From positions 207,768 through 271,767 of the forward strand of contig NZ_LMGU01000002.1 in NCBI RefSeq assembly GCF_001427525.1: a DNA stretch of 64,000 nucleotides, read 5' to 3'. The notes under the pieces were generated by a model that was not told the DNA's origin, did no database searches, and saw only the letters and a list, made by a program, of their open reading frames with translations. Origin of the DNA: Microbacterium sp. Root61 (GTDB taxonomy: Bacteria; Actinomycetota; Actinomycetes; Actinomycetales; Microbacteriaceae). This document shows, piece by piece, positions 8,280 to 16,713 of the stretch. Position numbers and translations under genes: made by a program. The first letter of the stretch is position 1. Each line of letters begins with the position of its first letter.

Positions 8280-9278
8280 CTAGGAAGCTGCGACAGTCCC
8301 CAGCGGCGGCATCGGCTGCCACGAGGCGTCGTTCGCGATCTTGCGGCCGTCGCGGAGGCCGCGGAACAGGTTCGACGTTCCTCGAACGGTGCGCTCGACG
8401 AAGACGAGCCGCATCAGTTCCTTCATGAACGTCAGCGTGGTGCCGGCCCCGAACAGGATCGGGTTGTAGACGCCGAGCGAACGGTAGTACTGCTTGATGT
8501 GCGCGCGGTTGCGCATGATGTAGTACCGGTACGCGTTGCTCGAGGCGTTGAAGTGGCGGATGCCCATGTCCCACTGCTTGATCTCGCGGGTGCGGCGCAG
8601 GACGAACTCGTTGACGATCACCGAGGCGGTCTTGCGCGAGGCGAGCCAGCCGTACATCTGGTCGTCCCAGTAGATGAAGAAGCGCGGGTCGGGCAGGCCG
8701 ATCTGCTCCACGATGTCGCGGTGGATGAACATGCCTTCGAAGCAGCCGGAGTTCATCGGCTTGTAGCCGGACTCATCGAAGCCGGCGGGGGCGAAGGGGA
8801 TCGGGATGCCGAGCGGCTCGGCGATCCGGTACTGCCAGTAGAACTCGCTGCCGTCGTAATCGTAGCGACGGCCCTGGATGCTCTTGAACCGCGGTGCCCA
8901 GTCGCCCATGCGGGCGAGGCCGTCGGGGATGATCTCGACGTCGTCGTCCATCAGCCAGATCCACTGCGATCCGAGCTCGTAGGCGACGCGCATGCCCTCG
9001 CTGAAGCCGCCGGAGCCGCCCGTGTTGGTGTCGAGGCGGCGGTAGACGATCTCGGTGCCGACCTTGTCGCGGTAGGACTCCACGAGCTCGGTCGTGTCGT
9101 CGGTGGACGCGTTGTCGACGATCACCAGATGGCCCGGCTTGGGGTCCATCACGATGATGCTCTCGAGCAGTCGCGTCAGCAGCGCCGAGCGGTTGTAAGT
9201 GACGACCGCGATCGTCGCGCTGGCGGGGTCGAAGGGAGTCGTCGAGGTCATCTGGGGGGTGTCTGCGGCAAGGGGCAT
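8280..9278 (-). CDS. Family 2 glycosyltransferase, GlfT1-like
   Basis: A 332-aa GT-A fold enzyme. VVTYNR (25-30) begins the nucleotide-binding domain, NTGGSGGF (85-92) and the metal-binding acidic motif DDD (111-113) follow, and FIYWDD (201-206) matches the acceptor-side motif of galactofuranosyltransferases. Family knowledge suggests UDP-galactofuranose transfer to a prenyl-linked primer; another donor is possible. It is the last of three genes on this strand (two O-antigen polymerase/ligase genes precede it, with a 12-nt gap) and is convergent with wzm-wzt. A TAGGAT hexamer at 9288-9293 overlaps the upstream stop codon. ATG 9278 is used; a second Met at residue 10 is an alternative. Confidence 0.8.
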   Translation of the reverse strand: MPLAADTPQMTSTTPFDPASATIAVVTYNRSALLTRLLESIIVMDPKPGHLVIVDNASTDDTTELVESYRDKVGTEIVYRRLDTNTGGSGGFSEGMRVAYELGSQWIWLMDDDVEIIPDGLARMGDWAPRFKSIQGRRYDYDGSEFYWQYRIAEPLGIPIPFAPAGFDESGYKPMNSGCFEGMFIHRDIVEQIGLPDPRFFIYWDDQMYGWLASRKTASVIVNEFVLRRTREIKQWDMGIRHFNASSNAYRYYIMRNRAHIKQYYRSLGVYNPILFGAGTTLTFMKELMRLVFVERTVRGTSNLFRGLRDGRKIANDASWQPMPPLGTVAAS

Positions 9279-9290
9279 GGCCTCAGCATC

Positions 9291-10628
9291 CTACCGTGAC
9301 AGACCGGGCGGTTCCTGGACGTGGGGGAGCACCGGCCCGGTGTCCATCAGATCGATCCGATCCCGCCACGAGCGGGACTGCCCGGCGCGCACGGCGCAGA
9401 TCACGAGCATCACCCATCCGAATCCGGTGAGGGTGAAGCTCTCGAACATCGAGTCGACCAGGAGCGCGACGAGGATGAGCGGCGTCCACGCGTAGACGAT
9501 CGACCGGCGGTCGCTGGCGACGAGCCATGCCCGCACCAGGGCGATGCCGCAGAAGATGGAGAACAGGATCAGTCCGATCCAGCCCACCTGCAGCAGCACG
9601 TCGAAGTAGGCGTTCAGTGCCGATGCGTGGTTGGCCGGGCGCAGCAGGTAGTTGATCGAGTTGAACGGGAACTCGCTCTTCTCCCACGCGCCGAACCACC
9701 CGAATCCGATGACCGGGTCGAAGCGGACGAAGTCCAGGATCTTGTTCCACAGCGTCGCGCGCATCGAGAAGTCGCTGCCCGCACCCAGCCACGCGATGAT
9801 CGGATGCCGCAGTGCATAGGCGACGACGAGTCCGATCGTGACGACCGCCCCCAGGCTCCACTGCAGGGCACTGCGGTGCTCGGGACGCGTGTGGCGCACG
9901 AGGCCGAGGGCGGCCGCGGCCGCGCCGACGGCGATCGCGAGCACGAAGACGGTGGGCGAATCCGACAGAGCGGCGAGCGAACCGGCCAGCACGATCGAGT
10001 ACACCGCGACGCCGAGGCGGATCGACTGCGTGCGGTACTCGACGAAGAAGGTGATGAGCGCCAGCACTGTGGCCAGGCCGAGCAGGTTGCGGGTACCGAA
10101 GAGGCCCTGGATCGGACCGAGCTCGGCGATCCTGCCCTGGATGCCCAGCAGCACGAACGGAGTGTCCAGCAGGATGCCGGACAGGATCTCGAGCGCGAGC
10201 GAGGCGGTGAGCACCCAGCGCATCACGTCGCCGAGCGCGCGCACGGTCTGCAGCGTGTCGCGGACGTGTCCGATGACGATCGCGAGCAGGGCCAGGCCGG
10301 CGGTCGAGGTCCAGCCGGCGACGGTGCTGGAGGTGTCCTGGGTCCAGAAGAGGCTCACCAGCGCCCACAGCAGGAACACCAGGAGCGTCGTGGGGACGAG
10401 CCGCAGGAACGAGATCTCGCGGCGGCGGGCCACCAGCATCCCGATTCCGACGACGCACAGTCCCGCGATCATCGCGATGTAGGCGACCTCGCCTGCGATG
10501 CGCTCGATCGCATAGCTGCTGAAGACGGTGCCGAGCGCGGCGATGGTGAACGCGCGCGCCATGTCGGCGGACGCGAGCAGAGCCCCGATGCTGTGAAGTC
10601 GCGACGCTCCGGCGTGAGCGTCGGTCAC
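9291..10628 (-). CDS. O-antigen polymerase/ligase family membrane protein
   Basis: A 445-aa polytopic protein with roughly 10-12 hydrophobic helices and a large hydrophilic loop near residues 290-350 that contains RATLWNKILDFVRFDPVIGFGWF. That arrangement (R..LW/W......P..G.G.G) is the Wzy_C pattern of O-antigen ligases and polymerases, which join lipid-linked glycans outside the membrane. GTG 10628 is the start because it overlaps the previous gene's stop in a GTGA, implying coupling. A second protein of the same family lies directly upstream, so the two could act as polymerase and ligase, or on two glycans. Confidence 0.8.
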   Translation of the reverse strand: MTDAHAGASRLHSIGALLASADMARAFTIAALGTVFSSYAIERIAGEVAYIAMIAGLCVVGIGMLVARRREISFLRLVPTTLLVFLLWALVSLFWTQDTSSTVAGWTSTAGLALLAIVIGHVRDTLQTVRALGDVMRWVLTASLALEILSGILLDTPFVLLGIQGRIAELGPIQGLFGTRNLLGLATVLALITFFVEYRTQSIRLGVAVYSIVLAGSLAALSDSPTVFVLAIAVGAAAAALGLVRHTRPEHRSALQWSLGAVVTIGLVVAYALRHPIIAWLGAGSDFSMRATLWNKILDFVRFDPVIGFGWFGAWEKSEFPFNSINYLLRPANHASALNAYFDVLLQVGWIGLILFSIFCGIALVRAWLVASDRRSIVYAWTPLILVALLVDSMFESFTLTGFGWVMLVICAVRAGQSRSWRDRIDLMDTGPVLPHVQEPPGLSR

Positions 10629-12025
10629 GAGCGGTGCTTCGTCGGTTCGCCGCGTTCGATCGCGATGCGGGCCTCGGCGGGCCCGACACCGATGTGCGGG
10701 GACTGCTTGATCTTGAACGCGAACATGACCAGGAACATCCAACCCCACAGCAGCAGCGGTCCGGACTCGGCGAGGCCCTGTACGAGGAGGATGGCGCCCA
10801 CGAGCGTCGGCAGCAGTGTCAGCGGCGAGTACGGGCGGTCGTCGCGGAGGTCCCAGCGGGGACGGTCGACCGCGAAGAACCAGGCGCGCCAGACGAACGC
10901 GAGATAGGTGAGGATCATCAGCGTGAGCCCGATGGCGCCGAGCTGCAGGTACACGTCGATCCACATGTTGTGGGCCTGCATGACCCGCTCACCGTGGTCC
11001 ATGATCCGGATGTCGAAGGACGGGTCGGTGACGAGCCACGGCGTCGCGAAGCCCCAGCCGACGACCGGGTGCTGGTTCGCCCGCTCGAGGACCTGCTCCC
11101 AGATGCCCTCGCGACCGGTGAGGTCGGCACTGCGGCCGAGAGCCGTGAAGATCGCGTCGCGCCAGATCCACAGGGCGGCGGCACCGCCGACCCCGACCAC
11201 GACGTAGCCGATGTAGTACCGGGTGCGCTCGCCGGGTTTGCGGGCGGTGCGCATCAGCAGCACCGTGGCAAGGACGACCACGACGGCGGCGGCGGCCATG
11301 TACGTCGTCGCGGAGGCGGCGCGGTACATCAGATAGGCGGACAGCACGATCCAGCCGATCAGCAGCCCCCGTCGGGGTGCCCCCGCGGCGAAGCGGATGG
11401 CGAAGACGATGATCGCGAGAAGGGCGACCGCGGCGAGGAGATTCGAGTTGCCCCAGATCCCCTGGATGCGCCCGCCGTCGAAGAGGTTGTCGCGGGACCA
11501 GTAGAGGATCGGGTCCATCTTCTCGGTCGGGCGCACGAAGCCGGGCAGCAGCGGTCCCTGGACGAACAGCGAGACTGCGAGCTCGAACAGGATCGACAGC
11601 GCCATCGCCCACTTCAGCGCCGAGGCGATGGCGCGGACGATCTCCCGCCAGGTCAGGACGCTCGCCACGAACAATGCCTGCACGCTCGTGATAACCAGCA
11701 GCAGCCAGGTGAGAGCGGATGCCCCGACCCAGGCCGACCACGCCATCGACAGGCCCGCCCACGCGACGTAGCCGACGATGAACCAGGGGAGGCGCCGCCA
11801 CTGCACGGGCGGACGGATGCGGAACCAGAGGCCGACCGACAGCAGCCCGCCGAGGATGGTGATCACGCTGGCCGCGGTGGCGCCGATGGCGTTGACCCAT
11901 GCGACGCCGCTGAGCGCCATGAAGAGGACGAAGATGCACCACGCGCGCAGCATCAGCAGCCCGGTCTTCTCCCGGACCGGGGCTGCCGGCGGCGCCGACA
12001 CCGGATGCTTCGTGTAGACGGCCAT
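10625..12025 (-). CDS. O-antigen polymerase/ligase family membrane protein
   Basis: A 466-aa membrane protein with about 12 hydrophobic segments. The extracytoplasmic loop carries GREGIWEQVLERANQHPVVG, then WGFATPWL and AHNMWIDVYLQLGAIG, the Wzy_C signature with the conserved His (in AHN) seen in O-antigen ligases and polymerases. The first 30 residues are cytoplasmic and rich in Pro and Ala. It heads a three-gene unit with the second polymerase/ligase and the GlfT1-like transferase. A TACCCT hexamer sits 9 nt before ATG 12025, back to back with the manA promoter. Whether it polymerises or ligates cannot be told from sequence. Confidence 0.82.
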   Translation of the reverse strand: MAVYTKHPVSAPPAAPVREKTGLLMLRAWCIFVLFMALSGVAWVNAIGATAASVITILGGLLSVGLWFRIRPPVQWRRLPWFIVGYVAWAGLSMAWSAWVGASALTWLLLVITSVQALFVASVLTWREIVRAIASALKWAMALSILFELAVSLFVQGPLLPGFVRPTEKMDPILYWSRDNLFDGGRIQGIWGNSNLLAAVALLAIIVFAIRFAAGAPRRGLLIGWIVLSAYLMYRAASATTYMAAAAVVVVLATVLLMRTARKPGERTRYYIGYVVVGVGGAAALWIWRDAIFTALGRSADLTGREGIWEQVLERANQHPVVGWGFATPWLVTDPSFDIRIMDHGERVMQAHNMWIDVYLQLGAIGLTLMILTYLAFVWRAWFFAVDRPRWDLRDDRPYSPLTLLPTLVGAILLVQGLAESGPLLLWGWMFLVMFAFKIKQSPHIGVGPAEARIAIERGEPTKHRS

Positions 12026-12034
12026 CGTGCACTC

Positions 12035-12040
12035 AGGGTA
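12035..12040 (-). promoter_or_regulatory. -10 hexamer TACCCT for the polymerase/ligase operon
   Basis: On the minus strand TACCCT stands 9 nt before ATG 12025. It is 16 bp from the divergent manA -10 element, so both promoters share about 45 bp. Confidence 0.4.
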
Positions 12041-12056
12041 CCCCGGGGCACCGGCC

Positions 12057-12062
12057 TAGGCT
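12057..12062 (+). promoter_or_regulatory. -10 hexamer TAGGCT for manA
   Basis: TAGGCT followed by exactly 6 nt and ATG 12069, with no Shine-Dalgarno: a leaderless arrangement. Confidence 0.55.
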
Positions 12063-12068
12063 GGATGC

Positions 12069-13223
12069 ATGCTGATCGGAATCTCCAACGCGCCGCGCGA
12101 CTCCGCCTGGGGATCCCCCACCCTCATCGCCGAGCTGGAGGGGCGCGAGCCCACCGGTGCGCCGGAGGCCGAGGTGTGGTTCGGCGACCACCCCGCCTCT
12201 CCTTCTGCGGTGCTGGACGGCACCGGTCGCACGCTCGATCAGTGGCTCGCGGCGCAGGACGCGGAATCCGGGACGCCGCCGCGGCTGCCCTATCTGCTGA
12301 AGCTGCTCGCCGCGGCATCCACTCTCTCGATCCAGGCGCACCCGTCGAAGGCGCACGCCGAGGCGGCGTTCGCGCGGGAGGAGGCGGCCGGGATCCCGAT
12401 GGATGCCGCGCACCGCAGCTACCGGGACGACAACCACAAGCCCGAGCTCATCGTCGCGCTCAGTGAGCGGTTCGAGGCGCTCGTGGGTGTGCGCGACCTC
12501 GCTGCGACGAGGCGGCTGCTGAAGGCGCTGGGGGACGCCGCGGCACCGGTGCAGCAGCGCCTCGACACGGACGGCGTCGGCGGCACGGTCGGGTGGCTCC
12601 TCTCCGGCGACGCGCAGGACATCGTCGACGCCGTGATCGCCGCCGCGACCACCGCAGAGTCGGACGAGTTCGGGTTCGAGCTCGAGGTCTCCCGTCGCCT
12701 TGCCACCGCCTACCCGGGCGACCCGGGGGTCGTGGTGGCCCTGCTCATGAACGTCGTCACGCTGTGCCGCGGCGAGGGCGTCTATGTCGGCGCGGGCGTG
12801 CTGCACGCCTACCTCGCCGGGCTCGGCGTCGAGCTCATGGCCGCGAGCGACAACGTGATGCGCGGCGGCCTGACGCCCAAGCCCATCGATGTGCCCGAGC
12901 TGCTGGCCGTGCTGGACGAATCGGCGGGCGCGGTCGCGCTGCTGCAGCCCGAACCGGCGGGGGAGGGGGTCGAACGGTTCGCGCCCGGCATCCCCGACTT
13001 CGCGCTGCTGCGCGTGGAGTCCGTCTCCACCAGCCCGCGGGTGGTCGAGACGACCGGCACCGCCATCGTGCTGGCCACCGCCGGCGAGGTGGCCGTGCGC
13101 GGCGCGGTCACTGCGGATCCGATCGTGCTCCGCCCGGGACAGGCGCTGCTGGCGACCCCGGCGGAGTCGCCGCTCCAGGTGGTGGGGGCGGGCGAAGTCT
13201 TCGTCGCCCAGTCGGGAATCTAA
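12069..13223 (+). CDS. manA: Mannose-6-phosphate isomerase, class I
   Basis: A 384-aa cupin-type zinc enzyme that interconverts fructose 6-phosphate and mannose 6-phosphate, the entry to GDP-mannose. The zinc ligands are recognisable: Q89 and H91 in SIQAHPSKAHAE, E126 in NHKPE, and H246 in GVLHAYL. The C-terminal cupin contains NVMRGGLTPKP, another family hallmark. Start ATG 12069 is fixed by the adjacent -10 element. The product feeds the gmd branch upstream and mannosylated envelope glycans in general. In M. tuberculosis (from memory) manA lies close to whiB2, as here. Confidence 0.95.
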   Translation: MLIGISNAPRDSAWGSPTLIAELEGREPTGAPEAEVWFGDHPASPSAVLDGTGRTLDQWLAAQDAESGTPPRLPYLLKLLAAASTLSIQAHPSKAHAEAAFAREEAAGIPMDAAHRSYRDDNHKPELIVALSERFEALVGVRDLAATRRLLKALGDAAAPVQQRLDTDGVGGTVGWLLSGDAQDIVDAVIAAATTAESDEFGFELEVSRRLATAYPGDPGVVVALLMNVVTLCRGEGVYVGAGVLHAYLAGLGVELMAASDNVMRGGLTPKPIDVPELLAVLDESAGAVALLQPEPAGEGVERFAPGIPDFALLRVESVSTSPRVVETTGTAIVLATAGEVAVRGAVTADPIVLRPGQALLATPAESPLQVVGAGEVFVAQSGI

Positions 13224-13334
13224 GCCCCACTGACACTCGATCGATGGGCCGCGCAGCGACCGTGATCGAAGTGCGACACGCCGACGGCGCGTCGTGAAGG
13301 TTCAAGTCTGGGGTGAGGCTTTAGTATCTGCGAC

Positions 13335-13366
13335 TTGACCCGAGCGAACTACACGGGTGTAATTAT
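13335..13366 (+). promoter_or_regulatory. Candidate promoter for whiB2
   Basis: TTGACC (13335-13340) and an AT-rich TAATTAT (13360-13366) are separated by 19 nt, slightly longer than usual. The transcript would carry a leader of about 40 nt ending in GGGAG before ATG 13412, unlike the leaderless genes around it. Confidence 0.4.
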
Positions 13367-13411
13367 GCATACACGTGAACCGCGTGGGGGGCTACGAGGT
13401 GGGAGAACGAG

Positions 13412-13729
13412 ATGACGGGTTACCGTTCAGGCGTTCCCGACAATTGGTTCGTCGATCCGGTACAGCTCGGTGTTCCGGGGGTGCGTCGTCCCGTTGAGGG
13501 GATCGACGACAACCCGCTCGCCTGGCAGACCGATGCGCTGTGCGCACAGACGGATCCGGAGGCGTTCTTCCCTGAAAAGGGAGGATCGACGCGTGATGCG
13601 AAGCGAATCTGCACGACCTGCGATGTCCGCGGGGAATGCCTGGAATACGCACTGCAGAACGACGAGCGCTTCGGCATATGGGGCGGATTGAGCGAGCGCG
13701 AACGTCGCAAGCTCAAGCGCCGCGCCTGA
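13412..13729 (+). CDS. whiB2: WhiB-family iron-sulfur regulator (WhiB2/WhmD type)
   Basis: A 105-aa WhiB protein. C44, C67, C70 and C76 give the C-x22-C-x2-C-x5-C pattern that binds a [4Fe-4S] cluster; GIWGG (88-92) and the basic tail ERERRKLKRRA complete the family. Proteins of this branch control septation and cell division in mycobacteria and Streptomyces. The N-terminal extension of about 35 residues before DALCAQ is typical of the WhiB2 group, and the position next to manA and the large GT2 gene matches other actinobacteria. It has its own promoter region and a GC-rich hairpin behind it. A second WhiB protein is encoded at 58853-59101. Confidence 0.9.
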   Translation: MTGYRSGVPDNWFVDPVQLGVPGVRRPVEGIDDNPLAWQTDALCAQTDPEAFFPEKGGSTRDAKRICTTCDVRGECLEYALQNDERFGIWGGLSERERRKLKRRA

Positions 13730-13754
13730 TCCGCTTGAGGCGGGACGCACACGA

Positions 13755-13785
13755 CGCCGGGCACTCCGTTCTGGTGCGCCCGGCG
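13755..13785 (+). terminator. GC-rich hairpin after whiB2
   Basis: CGCCGGGC (13755-13762) pairs with GCCCGGCG (13778-13785), and the inner GCAC/GTGC can extend it. No U-run follows, as is common in high-GC genomes. Confidence 0.4.
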
Positions 13786-13815
13786 CGTGCGCCGCTCTCG
13801 CCGTCGCGACCCGCC

Positions 13816-13821
13816 TAGGCT
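13816..13821 (+). promoter_or_regulatory. -10 hexamer TAGGCT for the GT2-DUF5719 operon
   Basis: TAGGCT with 9 nt to ATG 13831, a slightly longer gap than at manA. An AGG in the gap is too close to the start to be a normal ribosome site. Confidence 0.45.
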
Positions 13822-13830
13822 GACCAGGTC

Positions 13831-16713
13831 ATGCCCGCTCGAGTTCACGCCATCCTCGTTGTGCGCCCGGATGGGCGCACCCCCGCGACGTTGCATCTGA
13901 AGCGCACGCTCGCGGCGCTGGACGATCAGCAGCGCCGCATCGACGCGCTCACCGTGGTCCTGTGCGGCCCGGACAAGGCCCTGACCGAGATGGCGACCGC
14001 CTCCGGCGCCGACATGGTGATCACCGCACCGGCGCATACGAGGTTCGCCGCCGCCGCGGCCATGGCCACCCCCGGCCTCACCGGCGACGCCGTCTGGCTG
14101 CTGGCGCAGGACACCGCTCCGGAGACGGATGCGCTCACTCGCCTGGCCGGAGCGCTCGAACTCGCGCCGTCGGTGGCTTTCGTCGCGCCGAAGCTCGTGC
14201 GGTGGGACGACCGCACCCAGATCGTCTCGCTCGGCGTCAGCATGACCACCCTCGGCCGTGCCGTGGGCATGGCCGACGGCCAGCTCGATCAGGGGCAGCA
14301 CGACGCCGTCGAGGACATCCTGGCCGCAGACGTGCGCGGACTGCTCGTGCGCACCGACGCGTGGCGCGAGCTCGGCGGCCTCGACCCGGCGCTCGTCGGC
14401 GCCGACGAAGGCCTCGATCTCGGCATCCGCGCCCGCCTCGCAGGTGCGCGGATCTCCCTGGTGCCCTCGGCGCTGGTCGCCGTGGCGGGTGACGGCGTCG
14501 CCGGGATGCCGAGCCTGCTCAGCCCGCAGCGCGAACGTCGCCGCGCGTTCGCCGAGCGGACCGCTCAGCTGCACCGCCGCCTCGCCTACGCGCACCCGCT
14601 TGCCCTGCCCTTCGTCTGGCTGGCGCTGCTGCCGACCGCCCTGGTGCGCACCGTCCTGCACCTCGTGGCGAAGCATCCCTCGCTCGTCGGGGTCGAATGG
14701 GCCGCATCCGCGGTGGCGTTCGTGCGCGTCGGCGCCATCGGCCGCTCGCGGGCACGCATCCGCGCGGCGCGCCGCACCCCCTGGACGCAGATCGCGCCGT
14801 TGCGCGTCACCCGTGCGCAGCTGCACGAGCGCTTCGACGGCGATTCGGACGGCGGCGCGAACGAGGGGCCGGACACCCGGGGCGAGCTGCGGTTCTTCGC
14901 CGGTGGCGGCGCCTGGCTGGTACTGGCCGCGCTCGTGGTCTCGATCGTCGCCTTCCCCGCGCTGCTCGCATGGCCGGTGCTCGGTGGCGGGGCGCTCGAG
15001 CCGCTGCGTGCGACCGTCGCACAGCTGTGGGGGGACGCCGCCTACGGCCTGCGCGCCACCGGGCTCGCGACGATCGGCCCGGCCGATCCCTTCGCAGCCG
15101 TGATCGCGGTCGTCGGCAGCCTCTGGCCCGGCGACCCGTCGCGCGCGATGGTGCTGCTGTGGCTCGCCGCGCTGCCCCTCGCCGCTCTGGGCGGCTGGTT
15201 CGTGGCCACACGCGTCACCGCGCGGCCGCTGCTGCGGATCACCGGCGGCGTGCTCTGGATGCTGGCACCGACGTTCCTCGCGGCGCTGAGCCAGGGACGC
15301 CCCACCGGCGTGCTCGTGCACCTCCTGCTGCCGTGGCTGTTCTACGCCGGCAGCGTCGCGCACCGATCCTGGGCGGCCGCGGGCGCGGCATCCCTCCTCT
15401 TCGCCGCGGTCGTCGCGTGCGCGCCGTCGCTGGCTCCCGCGCTGCTGATCCTGTGGCTGATCGCCGTCATCCTCGCTGTCGCACTGCGCGGCGGTCGCGG
15501 GGTCAGCCGGCTGATCTGGCTGCTCGTCCCGGCCATCGCAGCCTTCGCGCCGCTCGTGTGGACCCGCATCCGCTCGGGGAGCTTCTGGGAGCTGCTGGCC
15601 GATCCCGGAGTCGTGTGGGCGGGTCCTCAGGTCGCCGCCGACCCGGCCGGCCGCGCGCTGCTGGCCGCGGGCTTCCCGACCCCCGACCTCGGGGGCTGGA
15701 CCGTCCTGCTCGGGCAGATGGCGCTGCCGGTCTGGTGGGTGCCCCTGCTCGTGGCGCCGGTGGCCGTGCTCGCGCTCGCCGCCGCCCTCACGCAGCGGTG
15801 GCTCGCCGGCGTCGTGCTGCTCGTCGTGGCGGCCGTCGGCATAGGCACCGCCTTCGCCGCAGTCGGCATCGCCGTATCGTTCGACCAATCCGAGGTGGTC
15901 GCGCTGTGGCCCGGCGCGGGATTGAGCCTCGCCTGGCTCGGCGTCGTCGGAGGCGCGCTGGTCGCGCTCGACACGGGCTTCGCCCCGCGCCTCGCCATCG
16001 CCCGCTCGGCGACCGCGTTCCTCGTGATGGTCGCCATCGTCGTGCTCGCGGTCCCCGCGCTCGATCGGATGGTCGGTGTCGACCCGGATGTCGACGAGAC
16101 GGCTTCGGTGCTGACGAACGGCCCGCGCAGCACCCTGCCGGCGTACGTCGCCGCCGAGGGCCGCGAGAACCAGGATGTCGGCACCATCACGCTCACTCCG
16201 CAGAACGAGGGCGGCGTCGCGACGCGCATCGTGTGGGGCGGCAGCGAGACGATCGGCAGCTGGTCGACGATCTCCTCCACCCGCACCAGCCCGACGGCGC
16301 AGGATCACGAGGTCGCGGCGCTGACGGCCGACCTCGTCACCACGAGTGCCGATAATGTCGTGGAACGCCTCGCCGCCGCCGGCGTCCGCTTCGTCCTGCT
16401 CGCGCCCGCCGATGCGCCGGAGTCCTCTGCCGCCCGCGCGCTGCGGCTCTCCGCCGCCACGGCGCTGAACCAGCGCGACGGACTGGACGCGGTCGGAGAG
16501 ACCTCGAAGGGCGACCTGTGGCGGGTCACGCAGCCGATCGAGCCGCGCGCCCAGGCCGAGGCATCCGTCCGCGATCTCGCCCGCTGGATCGCCATCGCAC
16601 AGCTCGCGGTCATCGCGGCGGCGCTGCTGCTGGCCGTGCCGACTCGCGCCTCTCGTCGAGAAGCCCGCCGCGCGTCGCGCATCGTGGGACCCTACTGGCA
16701 GGAGGGGCGATGA
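13831..16713 (+). CDS. Large membrane-bound family 2 glycosyltransferase
   Basis: A 960-aa protein in two parts. Residues 1-230 form a GT2 domain (HAILVVRPDG start, LLAQDTAPETDAL in the donor/metal region, then GLLVRTDAWRELGGLDPAL and GADEGLDLGIRARLAG). The rest holds about 12 or more transmembrane helices from residue 250 onward, ending in a periplasm-facing region and a last helix near 915-935. Conserved actinobacterial homologues sit beside whiB2 and manA and are thought to build envelope glycans; the donor is unknown. It overlaps the next gene in an ATGA. The classical DxD is not obvious: QDT stands at the expected place. Confidence 0.8.
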   Translation: MPARVHAILVVRPDGRTPATLHLKRTLAALDDQQRRIDALTVVLCGPDKALTEMATASGADMVITAPAHTRFAAAAAMATPGLTGDAVWLLAQDTAPETDALTRLAGALELAPSVAFVAPKLVRWDDRTQIVSLGVSMTTLGRAVGMADGQLDQGQHDAVEDILAADVRGLLVRTDAWRELGGLDPALVGADEGLDLGIRARLAGARISLVPSALVAVAGDGVAGMPSLLSPQRERRRAFAERTAQLHRRLAYAHPLALPFVWLALLPTALVRTVLHLVAKHPSLVGVEWAASAVAFVRVGAIGRSRARIRAARRTPWTQIAPLRVTRAQLHERFDGDSDGGANEGPDTRGELRFFAGGGAWLVLAALVVSIVAFPALLAWPVLGGGALEPLRATVAQLWGDAAYGLRATGLATIGPADPFAAVIAVVGSLWPGDPSRAMVLLWLAALPLAALGGWFVATRVTARPLLRITGGVLWMLAPTFLAALSQGRPTGVLVHLLLPWLFYAGSVAHRSWAAAGAASLLFAAVVACAPSLAPALLILWLIAVILAVALRGGRGVSRLIWLLVPAIAAFAPLVWTRIRSGSFWELLADPGVVWAGPQVAADPAGRALLAAGFPTPDLGGWTVLLGQMALPVWWVPLLVAPVAVLALAAALTQRWLAGVVLLVVAAVGIGTAFAAVGIAVSFDQSEVVALWPGAGLSLAWLGVVGGALVALDTGFAPRLAIARSATAFLVMVAIVVLAVPALDRMVGVDPDVDETASVLTNGPRSTLPAYVAAEGRENQDVGTITLTPQNEGGVATRIVWGGSETIGSWSTISSTRTSPTAQDHEVAALTADLVTTSADNVVERLAAAGVRFVLLAPADAPESSAARALRLSAATALNQRDGLDAVGETSKGDLWRVTQPIEPRAQAEASVRDLARWIAIAQLAVIAAALLLAVPTRASRREARRASRIVGPYWQEGR

